64,000 nucleotides of DNA from contig NZ_CAKKNS010000008.1 of NCBI RefSeq assembly GCF_918814575.1, forward strand, positions 45,561 to 109,560. Reading direction: 5' to 3'. The translations under genes and the position numbers were made by a program. Position 1 is the first letter of the stretch, and each line of letters starts with the position of its first letter. Positions 38,540-46,600 of the stretch are shown piece by piece. The stretch comes from Periweissella fabaria. Lineage in GTDB: Bacteria; Bacillota; Bacilli; Lactobacillales; Lactobacillaceae. The notes beneath the pieces are model-generated. The model was not told where the DNA came from. It ran no database searches and saw only the letters and a program-made list of their open reading frames with translations.

Positions 38540-41230
38540 TTAGAATTGATCACGTAATAATTGTTTGATTTCATCTAAAGATGGTTGGCGAGGATTACCA
38601 GGTGTGCATTGGTCGTTGTAGACTAAGTCAACTAACTTATCAAGTGCATCATCAAAATGTTTTTTATCAACACCGTTGCCTGATAAAGTTGGATTAATCT
38701 CAACACTCTTAACTAACTTAGCAATTTCTTTAAGTAAAGCATCAACTAATTCCGCATCCGTTTTACCACTAAGACCAAGGTATCGGGCGATATCAGCATA
38801 ATCTTTTTGCGCAGTATATGTTTCGTAACGTGGGAATGGTGTGCGTTTTACATTGCCACTAACTGCATTGAAACGAACAACGTGTGGCATCGCAATCGCA
38901 ATTGCTAAACCGTGAGGTAAATCAAATTCACCACCAGTCTTGTGAGCCAATGAGTGGTTAATTCCTAAGAATGCATTGGCAAATGACATCCCAGCTAAGG
39001 TTGCCGCAGTATGCATGTTAGCACGGGCTGCTTGGCCTTCTTTGTTTGGGTGTGTTGGATCATAGTTATATGAAGCAGTTAAGTTTTCAAAAATTAATTT
39101 GATTGCTTGTAAGGCCCATGGGCGAGTAAAATCTGATGCCATTACAGAAACATATGATTCAAGGGCGTGTGACAATGAATCCAATCCAGAGAAAGCAACC
39201 GTGCGCTTAGGTACTGTCATTACAAATGATTCATCAACAATCGCAACTTGTGGTGTTAATTCATAATCGGCTAATGGGTACTTAACGTGTGTCGCATCAT
39301 CAGTAATAACAGCAAATGGTGTCACTTCTGAACCAGTACCTGAAGTCGTTGGAATCGCAACCATTTGAGTTAAACTTTGGTGTTCAAATTTAACGATTCG
39401 TTTACGGATATCCATAAATTTTTGTTTTAATTGACGGAACAAATCAGCCATGACAACTTCATCATCTAGTGCACCTGGGTGGGTTGCAGAGTATTCGTAA
39501 AGCAACCGCGCAATTTTAGCCGCATCCAGTGCTGAACCACCACCAATAGCAATCACTGTATCTGGTTGGAAATCAGCCATTTGTTTAGCAATTTCAATTG
39601 CTTGGTTAATCGTTGGATCGGGCTTAACAGCACCGTAGATTGACGTTTTAACATGATTTTGACGCAATGTAAATTGATCTAAAATTTTATCAACAAAGCC
39701 AAATTGGACCATTCCAGGGTCTGCTACGATAAAGGCCCGATCTACATTGGCAAGTTCTTGTAAATACGTAATTGAATTATTTTCATAGTAGATGTCTTTA
39801 GGTAACCGAATCCATTGTGGACGATTCCGACGACGAGCAACTGTTTTAATATTCAATAAATCGTAAGTTGATAAGTTATGTGACAATGAGTTCTTCCCCC
39901 AAGTTCCCGTTCCAAGTGTCATACTTGGACGTAGTGCATCAGTATAAATATCACCAACTCCACCAATTGAATCTGGTTGGTTAACTAAAATACGTGAAGC
40001 TTCAACGGCATCTGCATATTCTTTAACAAATGGATCATCTTGGGCACCAATTTGAATGGCCGCATTGTGACCGGCACCTTGGTAATTAAGTAAGGCACGA
40101 ACAATCGCAATTGCATTTTGACGGTCTTTTGACTTGTAGACTGAAAGAATTGGGCAAAGTTTTTCAGAAGATAACTTTTCACCAATATTTTTTTCATCTA
40201 ATTCGACTAAAATAACATCCTTACCCTCTGGTAATTCGATACCGGCTTGTTCAGCAATCCAGCGACCACTCATACCAGCAACTTGACCATTCACACCATG
40301 TTTATCGTTGAAAACAAAATCTTCTAACTTTTTGTAATCAGCCTTAGGTAATAAATATGCACCTTGTTGATCTAATTTTTTAAGGAATTCCTTATAAACT
40401 TTTTGATCAATCACAACAGAATTTTCAGTTGCACAAATCATCCCGTTATCAAATCGTTTTGATAATAATAAATCTTCAGCAGCACGATCAATATTAGCAG
40501 TATAATCCACGTATACAGCTCCGTTACCAGCACCAACCCCCATAGATGGGTTACCTGAACGTAATGCTGCATTAACCATTGCTGGACCACCCGTTGCTAA
40601 AATTGAGGCGATTCCGGGACTTTGAATTAAAGCAGAAGTGTTATAGATTGATGGTTTTTCAATCCATTGAATAAAGTTTTCTGGTGCACCGGCAGCAACA
40701 GCCGCATCGTAAACAATTTTTGCTGCATGCATTGATGACTTTTGTGCTTGTGGGTGAAAGGCAAAGATAATTGCATTTCGCGTCTTAGCACTTAACATTG
40801 ATTTAAAAATAGTGGTTGAGGTTGGGTTAGTTGTTGGTACAATTCCTGCAAGAACCCCTAATGGTGCAGCAATTTCAACTTTTCCTGTAACAGGATCTTC
40901 ATTAATAACACCAACCGTTTTATCATTTTTAATGGCATTAAAAACAGATTCTGATGCAAAACGATTTTTGGTATCCTTATCTTCGACAACACCCCGACCA
41001 GTTTCATCATGGGCTTCGTGAGCTAATAACAATGAATTTTCACTTCCAGCTAAGGCCATTGCAGCCACGATTTTATCGACTTGAGCTTGCGTAAAACTTG
41101 AAAATTCAATAAGTGCCTTTTCAGCTTTGCGAACTAAATCAGTCGTTAAAATTTCCGCTTGAAGTGTTAATTGAGCTTTTTCTTCATCAGTTAGAACTTT
41201 TTTAGGTGCTTTTTTAATAGCTTCTACCAT
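38540..41230 (-). CDS. adhE: Bifunctional acetaldehyde-CoA / alcohol dehydrogenase AdhE
   Basis: Reduces acetyl-CoA to acetaldehyde and then ethanol, reoxidising two NADH; this is the electron sink of heterolactic fermentation. The 896-aa protein joins an aldehyde dehydrogenase domain (about 1-440; catalytic Cys266 in NGMICATEN, NAD motif GVGAGNGAVY) to an iron alcohol dehydrogenase domain (about 460-890; AIGGGSALDAAK, SHALESYVS, NHSLAHKTGGEF and LPHGLAIAIAMPH with the Fe-binding His). Start is ATG 41230 with GAGGAT upstream; the longer frame to 41266 overlaps the Rex-like operator. It forms spirosomes in other species. Confidence 0.97.
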   Translation of the reverse strand: MVEAIKKAPKKVLTDEEKAQLTLQAEILTTDLVRKAEKALIEFSSFTQAQVDKIVAAMALAGSENSLLLAHEAHDETGRGVVEDKDTKNRFASESVFNAIKNDKTVGVINEDPVTGKVEIAAPLGVLAGIVPTTNPTSTTIFKSMLSAKTRNAIIFAFHPQAQKSSMHAAKIVYDAAVAAGAPENFIQWIEKPSIYNTSALIQSPGIASILATGGPAMVNAALRSGNPSMGVGAGNGAVYVDYTANIDRAAEDLLLSKRFDNGMICATENSVVIDQKVYKEFLKKLDQQGAYLLPKADYKKLEDFVFNDKHGVNGQVAGMSGRWIAEQAGIELPEGKDVILVELDEKNIGEKLSSEKLCPILSVYKSKDRQNAIAIVRALLNYQGAGHNAAIQIGAQDDPFVKEYADAVEASRILVNQPDSIGGVGDIYTDALRPSMTLGTGTWGKNSLSHNLSTYDLLNIKTVARRRNRPQWIRLPKDIYYENNSITYLQELANVDRAFIVADPGMVQFGFVDKILDQFTLRQNHVKTSIYGAVKPDPTINQAIEIAKQMADFQPDTVIAIGGGSALDAAKIARLLYEYSATHPGALDDEVVMADLFRQLKQKFMDIRKRIVKFEHQSLTQMVAIPTTSGTGSEVTPFAVITDDATHVKYPLADYELTPQVAIVDESFVMTVPKRTVAFSGLDSLSHALESYVSVMASDFTRPWALQAIKLIFENLTASYNYDPTHPNKEGQAARANMHTAATLAGMSFANAFLGINHSLAHKTGGEFDLPHGLAIAIAMPHVVRFNAVSGNVKRTPFPRYETYTAQKDYADIARYLGLSGKTDAELVDALLKEIAKLVKSVEINPTLSGNGVDKKHFDDALDKLVDLVYNDQCTPGNPRQPSLDEIKQLLRDQF

Positions 41231-41258
41231 TTTTTCAATCCTCGTTGTATAAAATACT

Positions 41259-41276
41259 TTGTGCATCTATTAACAA
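41259..41276. promoter_or_regulatory. Rex-like operator in the adhE promoter
   Basis: TTGTGCATCTATTAACAA resembles the NADH-sensing repressor Rex operator (TTGTGAANNNNTTCACAA/TTGTTAANNNNTTAACAA), with intact TTGT and ACAA ends. It begins just downstream of the -10 box, over the expected transcription start, the right place to block initiation when the NADH/NAD ratio is low. Confidence 0.55.
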
Positions 41277-41281
41277 ACTTT

Positions 41282-41310
41282 ATAATACACGAACCTTATA
41301 AAATTAGCAA
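41282..41310 (-). promoter_or_regulatory. adhE promoter
   Basis: On the - strand, TTGCTA, a 17-nt spacer and TATTAT (41282-41287). This is the best promoter match in the 230-nt gap upstream of adhE. Confidence 0.7.
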
Positions 41311-41456
41311 GAATTTTGTTTTACAATTTCCAATCTTTTATCCCCCATCTAAAAAACCTTATAAAACAACATTTACAAGATAAAAAAAGAACTAAAAGCA
41401 TATGTGTTTTTCAAAAAAATAAATTTTTTCGATTGTTAAAAATATCACTATGTATC

Positions 41457-41495
41457 AAAAAACAGCCAATTAAAAACGTTAATTAGCTGTTTTTT
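41457..41495 (-). terminator. Intrinsic terminator of pta
   Basis: The stem AAAACAGC-AATTAA/TTAATT-GCTGTTTT with one mismatched pair, followed by a T run on the - strand, 5 nt after the pta stop. Confidence 0.82.
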
Positions 41496-41499
41496 ACTT

Positions 41500-42474
41500 T
41501 TATAATGCTTGAGCGGCAGTAATTAACGCAACTTTGTAGACGTCATCTGTATTACAACCACGTGATAAATCGGAAATTGGCTTTGCAAGACCTTGTAAAA
41601 TTGGGCCAATTGCTTCAAAACCACCAAACCGTTGAGCAATCTTGTAACCAATATTACCTGATTGTAGATCTGGGAAAATAAAGACATTGGCATGCCCAGC
41701 AACATTTGACCCTGGAGCCTTGGCAGCGGCAACTGTTGGTACAAAAGCCGCATCAAATTGAAGTTCGCCGTCAATGGCTAACTTTGGATCCATCGCTTGA
41801 GCTAACTTAGTTGCCTCAACAACTTTAGTTACTTGATCTGCTTTAGCTGAACCTTTCGTTGAAAATGATAGCATGGCTACTTTAGGATCGATGCCAAATA
41901 CTTGTGCCGTGCGAGCAGATTGAATGGCAATTTCAGCCATTGTTTGGGCATCAATATCAATATTGATGGCTGCATCTGAAAAGACATAGCGTTGGTCATC
42001 TTTTTGCATAATGAACGCACCAGAAATTCGAGTTGAACCAGGTGCTGTTTTGACAATTTGCAATGCTGGCCGGACAGTATCACCAGTTGGATGCTTCGCA
42101 CCGGATACCATTCCATCGGCTAATTCCATATAAACCATCATTGTGCCAAAATAGTTTACATTTGTAAGCCACTTTTCAGCAGTTTCAAAATCAGTCTTAC
42201 CGTTACGGCGTTCAACAAGCACTTGAATCATCGCTTCTAACTGTGCTTTAGGGTACGTTTTTGGATCAATAATTTCAATATCGGTTAAGTCAAAATGATT
42301 TTCAGTAGCGGTCTTAGCAATGGCTTGCGTGTCGCCAAGTAAAATTGGTTTAAGCAACTTTTCTTGTGCTAACCGAATCACAGCTCCTTGAATACGGGCA
42401 TCTTCCCCCTCTGGAAAGACAATTCGTTTGTTGGCGCCTTGAACCTTCGTTGCTAATTCTTCAAATAATCCCAT
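41500..42474 (-). CDS. pta: Phosphate acetyltransferase
   Basis: Interconverts acetyl-CoA and acetyl phosphate (324 aa, the short Pta form). Markers are RIVFPEGEDARIQGAVIRL, the ADGMVSGAKHPTGDTVRPALQIVKT region (key part GMVSGAKHPTGDTVRPAL) and NIGYKIAQRFGGFEAIGPILQGL near the end. Together with AdhE it handles the acetyl branch of the phosphoketolase pathway. GGAGGAAG precedes the ATG; ung lies upstream with 34 nt spacing. Confidence 0.96.
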   Translation of the reverse strand: MGLFEELATKVQGANKRIVFPEGEDARIQGAVIRLAQEKLLKPILLGDTQAIAKTATENHFDLTDIEIIDPKTYPKAQLEAMIQVLVERRNGKTDFETAEKWLTNVNYFGTMMVYMELADGMVSGAKHPTGDTVRPALQIVKTAPGSTRISGAFIMQKDDQRYVFSDAAINIDIDAQTMAEIAIQSARTAQVFGIDPKVAMLSFSTKGSAKADQVTKVVEATKLAQAMDPKLAIDGELQFDAAFVPTVAAAKAPGSNVAGHANVFIFPDLQSGNIGYKIAQRFGGFEAIGPILQGLAKPISDLSRGCNTDDVYKVALITAAQAL

Positions 42475-42508
42475 GAGATTACTTCCTCCAAAAAATAAGT
42501 TATTGTAT

Positions 42509-43183
42509 TTATGCTGGCAAATGCCAATTAATAGGTTGTTGACCGTGCGTATTTAAATAAGCATTAGTCTTTGAAAATGGTTTGGAACCAAAGAAACCAC
42601 GATATGCTGACAATGGTGATGGGTGGGGACTTGTGAGCACCAAATTATGCGTTTCATCAATTAATTTTTGCTTCATTTGCGCAGGTTTACCCCATAAAAT
42701 AAAGACGACAGGCTCTGGTTTAGCAGATAACGCCTGAATAGCGGCATCCGTTAGCATTTCCCAGCCACGTTGGCGATGTGAGTTGGCTTGGCCTTCACGG
42801 ACGGTTAGTACCGAGTTTAACAATAAGACACCTTGCTGGGCCCACGCACTTAAATCACCATGTTTGACGGGCTCAATAGCTAAATCATTTGCTAACTCTT
42901 GATAGATATTACGTAAACTTGGTGGAATTTTAACGCCTCGTGCCACTGAAAAGCTTAATCCTTGCGCTTGATTTCGTTCATGATACGGATCTTGCCCCAA
43001 AATAACGACACGGGTTTGCTTAAAATTAGTGAAATTAAAAGCATTAAATACTTCCGCTTGTGGTGGAAAAATATTAAAACTCTCACGTTCCTGATGCAAA
43101 AAATTAATTAGCGTCTTAAATTCTGGTGAATTTAATTCCGGTGCTAAAATCGATTGCCAATCATTATGTAGTAGTGATTCCAT
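42509..43183 (-). CDS. ung: Uracil-DNA glycosylase, family 1
   Basis: Removes uracil from DNA (224 aa). The water-activating motif is VILGQDPYHERNQAQGLSFSV (key part GQDPYH with the catalytic Asp), and the DNA-intercalating motif is TSPHPSPLSAYRGF. Ung directly upstream of pta is the usual order in lactic acid bacteria. The ribosome-binding site is weak. Confidence 0.96.
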   Translation of the reverse strand: MESLLHNDWQSILAPELNSPEFKTLINFLHQERESFNIFPPQAEVFNAFNFTNFKQTRVVILGQDPYHERNQAQGLSFSVARGVKIPPSLRNIYQELANDLAIEPVKHGDLSAWAQQGVLLLNSVLTVREGQANSHRQRGWEMLTDAAIQALSAKPEPVVFILWGKPAQMKQKLIDETHNLVLTSPHPSPLSAYRGFFGSKPFSKTNAYLNTHGQQPINWHLPA

Positions 43184-43279
43184 TAATTTAAATACTCATT
43201 TCTTTGTAGTGCGGGACGGGTAATCCGCCACAAGCTTATTATAACTGTTCTACATTTATTTAGAAACCAATTACACACA

Positions 43280-43306
43280 TTGCGTCCTGACATGCTAAAA
43301 TATAGT
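43280..43306 (+). promoter_or_regulatory. Promoter of the LURP-one-related gene
   Basis: TTGCGT at 43280-43285 and TATAGT at 43301-43306, spacing 15 nt; GGGGGAG follows before the ATG at 43339. Confidence 0.45.
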
Positions 43307-43338
43307 AAAGATATGAGGGCATTTTAAGGGGGAGCGAA

Positions 43339-43890
43339 ATGCGAAAATTGTATTTAAAACAAATTAATACGCATAGTTCACAAACCGCTACAACCGTGCG
43401 TGATATTAATGGGAAAGCCGAATACTTAGTCACTGGCAGCTTTGGCCGTGAAGATGCATTCATTCATGTTTACAATAACCTCGGCCAACTTGTTGTTGAA
43501 CTTAAACAGACCTCCTTTGGTCTCTTGCCACGTTTTACAATTACATTTCAAGATGAAGAAGTCGGTTCCATCGGGGTTTCCCTTGGAACATTACTAGATG
43601 TCATCTATGTCCGTGACTTAAATTGGTTCATTCGGGGTAGCCTAACTTCCGGTACTTATCACGCTTACCATAAACAAACCCGTTTGATGACTGTCAAACC
43701 AGTTAAACGACCGAATGGTTTATTCAATGAATTAACCATTAAAAATAAAGCTCAAGAACCCATTTTAATTGGTATTGCCGTTATTCTAAGTCGGTGGCTG
43801 TTTAATACTAAGCCCTCGCCACTTAAAAATCTTTTACGCCAGCCGATCACTTTAGCTTATTCAGATAAAATTACCCTTAAAAATCATTAG
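43339..43890 (+). CDS. LURP-one-related (Tubby-like) protein
   Basis: A 183-aa protein of the LURP-one/YxjI family, predicted beta-barrel with a central helix related to Tubby C-terminal domains. The start MRKLYLKQINTHSSQ, the GKAEYLVTGSFG strand pair and repeated ITFQDEEVGSI/NNLGQLVVELKQ hairpins fit the family. No signal peptide or membrane span. Members may bind membrane lipids, but the bacterial role is unknown. It is monocistronic and ends at a bidirectional terminator. Confidence 0.75.
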   Translation: MRKLYLKQINTHSSQTATTVRDINGKAEYLVTGSFGREDAFIHVYNNLGQLVVELKQTSFGLLPRFTITFQDEEVGSIGVSLGTLLDVIYVRDLNWFIRGSLTSGTYHAYHKQTRLMTVKPVKRPNGLFNELTIKNKAQEPILIGIAVILSRWLFNTKPSPLKNLLRQPITLAYSDKITLKNH

Positions 43891-43939
43891 TTTTAGCGTT
43901 AACATTCATTTGAAACTATATGCTTATTATTATAAATAA

Positions 43940-43978
43940 ACAAAAAGCAGCTTGGAATACTTTTCCAAGCTGTTTTTG
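43940..43978. terminator. Bidirectional intrinsic terminator
   Basis: The stem CAGCTTGGAA/TTCCAAGCTG with A and T tracts on either side, between the convergent LURP-one and glutamine transporter genes. The same stem recurs at 54636-54677. Confidence 0.9.
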
Positions 43979-44008
43979 TTTATCAAACTAAAAATGTCCC
44001 ACTTTTAA

Positions 44009-45463
44009 CTAGTTACCACCAAATTTTTTATCGGCCCATTTAGCTAAAAATGTTAATAAAGTGATCATAATTAAATACATTAAGGCAACTAAGAACCACA
44101 CGCGGAAACCTTGTGAATTACGTGAAATAATTACTGTTCCGGTCTGTGTTAATTCAATAATCCCAATTGCTGATAAAATTGAAGTATCTTTTAATGTAAT
44201 GATGAATTGGTTCACAAATGATGGCACCATCAATTTAATTCCTTGCGGCATAACAACTTTAAGCATTGCCTTCCCATAACTTAACCCAAGTGACCGAGCG
44301 GCTTCCATTTGACCATTATCAACCGCTTTAAGCCCGCCGGCAACAAAAGCTGCAATATAGGCCCCTTCATTTAGCATTAACGTAATTAACCCCGAAAAGA
44401 GTGCTGATAACTTATGCCCTGTCAATGATGGAATCCCAATATAGATGAAGAATGCTAGTACCAAAAGTGGTAAGCCACGGAAAATATAAATAATCGTACT
44501 TGCAAAACCATGGCTAAATTTATTAGGAATAATTGCTAAAATACCGATAGCAACCCCAAAAATTGTAGCTAAAATAATCCCTAAAATCGTTAACATTAGC
44601 GTTTGACCGATTCCCGCTAAGAATTGGCTTTTATTTTGCTTTAATAGGCCCCAAATTGAATTATTCACTTTGGCACTACCGGCAAAATTTGATTCTTTTG
44701 CGCCGATGTACTTAGCAACAATTTTATCATACGTCCCATCTTCTTTAATTGAAGCAAAACCGGCATTGAATTTTTTAATTAATGCTTGATTGTGACCTTT
44801 TTTTACCCCAAAACCGTAATACCCAGAATTAGCTGGCTTAGTTAATATTTTTAATTTAACGCCGTTTTGAATCGCATATTTCATTACGGGTTCATCTTCA
44901 AAGGTTGCTACTGTATTTCCTAACGCCACATCATTATACATTGTGTTTGAATCATTAAAATACGTTACTTTAAATCCATACTGTTTTTGAATTGATAAAG
45001 CATACGCAGCCGCCCCTGTCCCGGTTTTAAGAGCCACTGTCTTACCGCGTAAATCATCAAGGGATTTAATATTACTATTTTTACTAATTGCGGCAATTAC
45101 CCCAGTTTTGTAGTATGGTGTCCCAAAATCATAAACTTCTTTACGGGCCGGTGTAATTGCCATCCCAGCCATAATTGCATCAAATTGCCCTGATAAAACT
45201 GCTTGTGCTCCCGAATTAAATGAAATTGGTACCAGTTTATATGTGAAATGTTCCCGCTTGGCAATTTCTTTTAAAATATCAATATCAATCCCAACATACT
45301 TACCATTTTTATCTTGTAATTCAAACGGTGGATAAGTGGTATCTGTGGTAATAACATAATGTGGTTCCTTACTAGCATGTGCTATATCAGTTCCTGTTGT
45401 AATAATTCCAACCATCAATGCGATGGTTAACATGAAGTACTTCATCCAAGTTTTGCTATGCAT
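44009..45463 (-). CDS. glnP: Glutamine-type ABC transporter, fused substrate-binding and permease protein (copy 1)
   Basis: A 484-aa fusion: signal peptide (residues 1-30, cut near AHASKEP), an extracellular type-3 solute-binding domain (about 35-258, with TTDTTYPPFELQDKNGKYVGIDIDIL, key part YPPFE), and a membrane domain with five helices (about 275-480) carrying the EAA loop (NGQMEAARSLGLSYGKAM). One binding domain is present, unlike the tandem pair in Lactococcus GlnP. It is the permease partner of the ATPase gene 23 nt upstream. The amino acid is inferred from the family: polar, probably Gln/Glu/Asn. Confidence 0.92.
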   Translation of the reverse strand: MHSKTWMKYFMLTIALMVGIITTGTDIAHASKEPHYVITTDTTYPPFELQDKNGKYVGIDIDILKEIAKREHFTYKLVPISFNSGAQAVLSGQFDAIMAGMAITPARKEVYDFGTPYYKTGVIAAISKNSNIKSLDDLRGKTVALKTGTGAAAYALSIQKQYGFKVTYFNDSNTMYNDVALGNTVATFEDEPVMKYAIQNGVKLKILTKPANSGYYGFGVKKGHNQALIKKFNAGFASIKEDGTYDKIVAKYIGAKESNFAGSAKVNNSIWGLLKQNKSQFLAGIGQTLMLTILGIILATIFGVAIGILAIIPNKFSHGFASTIIYIFRGLPLLVLAFFIYIGIPSLTGHKLSALFSGLITLMLNEGAYIAAFVAGGLKAVDNGQMEAARSLGLSYGKAMLKVVMPQGIKLMVPSFVNQFIITLKDTSILSAIGIIELTQTGTVIISRNSQGFRVWFLVALMYLIMITLLTFLAKWADKKFGGN

Positions 45464-45486
45464 CTTTTTCTCCCCTACTCTCTTTT

Positions 45487-46224
45487 CTAAACGTTCAATA
45501 CTTTGTTCAAGAAATCTTGTGCCCGTGGATCTTGAGGATTATTGAAAACTTGCTCAGGCGTTCCTTCTTCACGAATATAGCCATCCGCAAAGAAAACCAC
45601 CCGATCGGCAACTTGTTTAGCGAATCCCATTTCGTGTGTTACGACAATCATCGTCATCCCATCTTCAGCCAAATCACGCATTACTTTTAAAACTTCACCA
45701 ACCATTTCTGGATCCAAAGCCGACGTAGGTTCATCAAATAGCATAATACTTGGTTGCATTGCTAATGCTCGTGCAATCGCAACGCGTTGTTTTTGGCCTC
45801 CTGATAGTTGAGTTGGCTTGGCCGTTGCTTTATCAGCTAGGCCAACTCGATCCAATAATTTCAAGCCGAGTTCTTGGGCTTCGGCCTTTGATAATTTTCC
45901 TAATTCAATTGGCGCTAACGTAATATTTTCTAAGACCGTCAAGTGTGGAAAAAGATTAAAATGTTGAAATACCATGCCAATATTTTCGCGAACTTTATTT
46001 AAGTTCGTATCTTTAGCGGTTAAATCAATCCCGTCAATTGCAATACTACCGGTCGTTGGTTCTTCTAATTTATTTAAAGTCCGTAAAAACGTACTCTTAC
46101 CAGAACCAGATGGTCCAATCATCACCACTACTTCATTTGCTTCAACAGCTAAGTTTATTCCTTTTAGAACTTCATTATCCCCATAGGACTTATGTAAATC
46201 AGTAACGCTAACTTTTGCAACCAT
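45487..46224 (-). CDS. glnQ: Amino acid ABC transporter ATP-binding protein (copy 1)
   Basis: A 245-aa ATPase of the polar amino acid uptake family. Walker A is [15 protein letters not shown] (residues about 36-50), signature [16 protein letters not shown], Walker [15 protein letters not shown], and the switch His in [15 protein letters not shown] precedes ATG 46224. It powers the fused permease downstream. Copy 2 at 48079-48816 is very similar along its whole length. Confidence 0.95.
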   Translation of the reverse strand: MVAKVSVTDLHKSYGDNEVLKGINLAVEANEVVVMIGPSGSGKSTFLRTLNKLEEPTTGSIAIDGIDLTAKDTNLNKVRENIGMVFQHFNLFPHLTVLENITLAPIELGKLSKAEAQELGLKLLDRVGLADKATAKPTQLSGGQKQRVAIARALAMQPSIMLFDEPTSALDPEMVGEVLKVMRDLAEDGMTMIVVTHEMGFAKQVADRVVFFADGYIREEGTPEQVFNNPQDPRAQDFLNKVLNV

Positions 46225-46337
46225 CTTGATACCTCCATATAATTAACTCAATAATTTCTCTAACTTACCCATGGAACCCAAACTAAATTACTTGTTTACT
46301 GCTAAAATTCAAAATATTAGGAACAATACCATCATTT

Positions 46338-46359
46338 ACTAAAGCAATGTTCGTTTAGT
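46338..46359. repeat. Inverted repeat ACTAAA/TTTAGT upstream of glnQ copy 1
   Basis: Two 6-nt arms flank AACGAACATTGC-type sequence on the - strand, just after the leader terminator. A closely similar element (7-nt arms) occurs at 48934-48960 at the same place before copy 2. It could be an operator or an mRNA hairpin. Confidence 0.4.
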
Positions 46360-46370
46360 TTCTGAACATA

Positions 46371-46406
46371 AAAAAAGTAGACTGACTAACGCGTCGTCTA
46401 CTTTCT
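46371..46406 (-). terminator. Leader terminator upstream of glnQ copy 1
   Basis: On the - strand, AAAGTAGAC-GAC, loop GCGTTA, GTC-A-GTCTACTTT, then TTTT. It starts 7 nt after the short leader ORF stop and lies about 150 nt before glnQ, so read-through is needed for operon expression unless a second promoter exists. Confidence 0.82.
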
Positions 46407-46412
46407 AAAATA

Positions 46413-46511
46413 CTAAACTGCTAAACCAGTCCCAGAAAATAATCGTCGCAAAAAGCCTAATTGATTAGGTAAATTTCGCGCGCTATTATTATTTTTTGAG
46501 CTCTTAGTCAT
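46413..46511 (-). CDS. Short leader ORF, 32 aa, upstream of the copy 1 transporter
   Basis: ATG 46511 follows AGGAAG by 9 nt and a strong promoter (46545-46573). The peptide reads MTKSSKNNNSARNLPNQ then LGFLRRLFSGTGLAV, with five Asn and one Gln in residues 7-17. A terminator follows 7 nt after the stop. The arrangement resembles an attenuation leader; alternatively it is an independent small protein. Confidence 0.5.
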   Translation of the reverse strand: MTKSSKNNNSARNLPNQLGFLRRLFSGTGLAV

Positions 46512-46544
46512 TGATAAGTACTTCCTAATTTCTTGATTATTAAA

Positions 46545-46573
46545 ATTCTATCATTTTTAAACAATCTTGTCAT
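46545..46573 (-). promoter_or_regulatory. Promoter of leader ORF / copy 1 transporter
   Basis: On the - strand, ATGACA (46568-46573), 17-nt spacer, TAGAAT (46545-46550); five of six matches in each box. The analogous promoter before copy 2 also uses ATGACA with a 17-nt spacer. Confidence 0.72.
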
Positions 46574-46600
46574 TAGTTTTCTTTTCAAATTGTTAATTAT

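Noticed and set aside
46270..46320. CodY-box-like sequence AATATTTTGAATTTT before glnQ copy 1
   Set aside because: Four mismatches to the 15-bp consensus in very AT-rich DNA; expected by chance.
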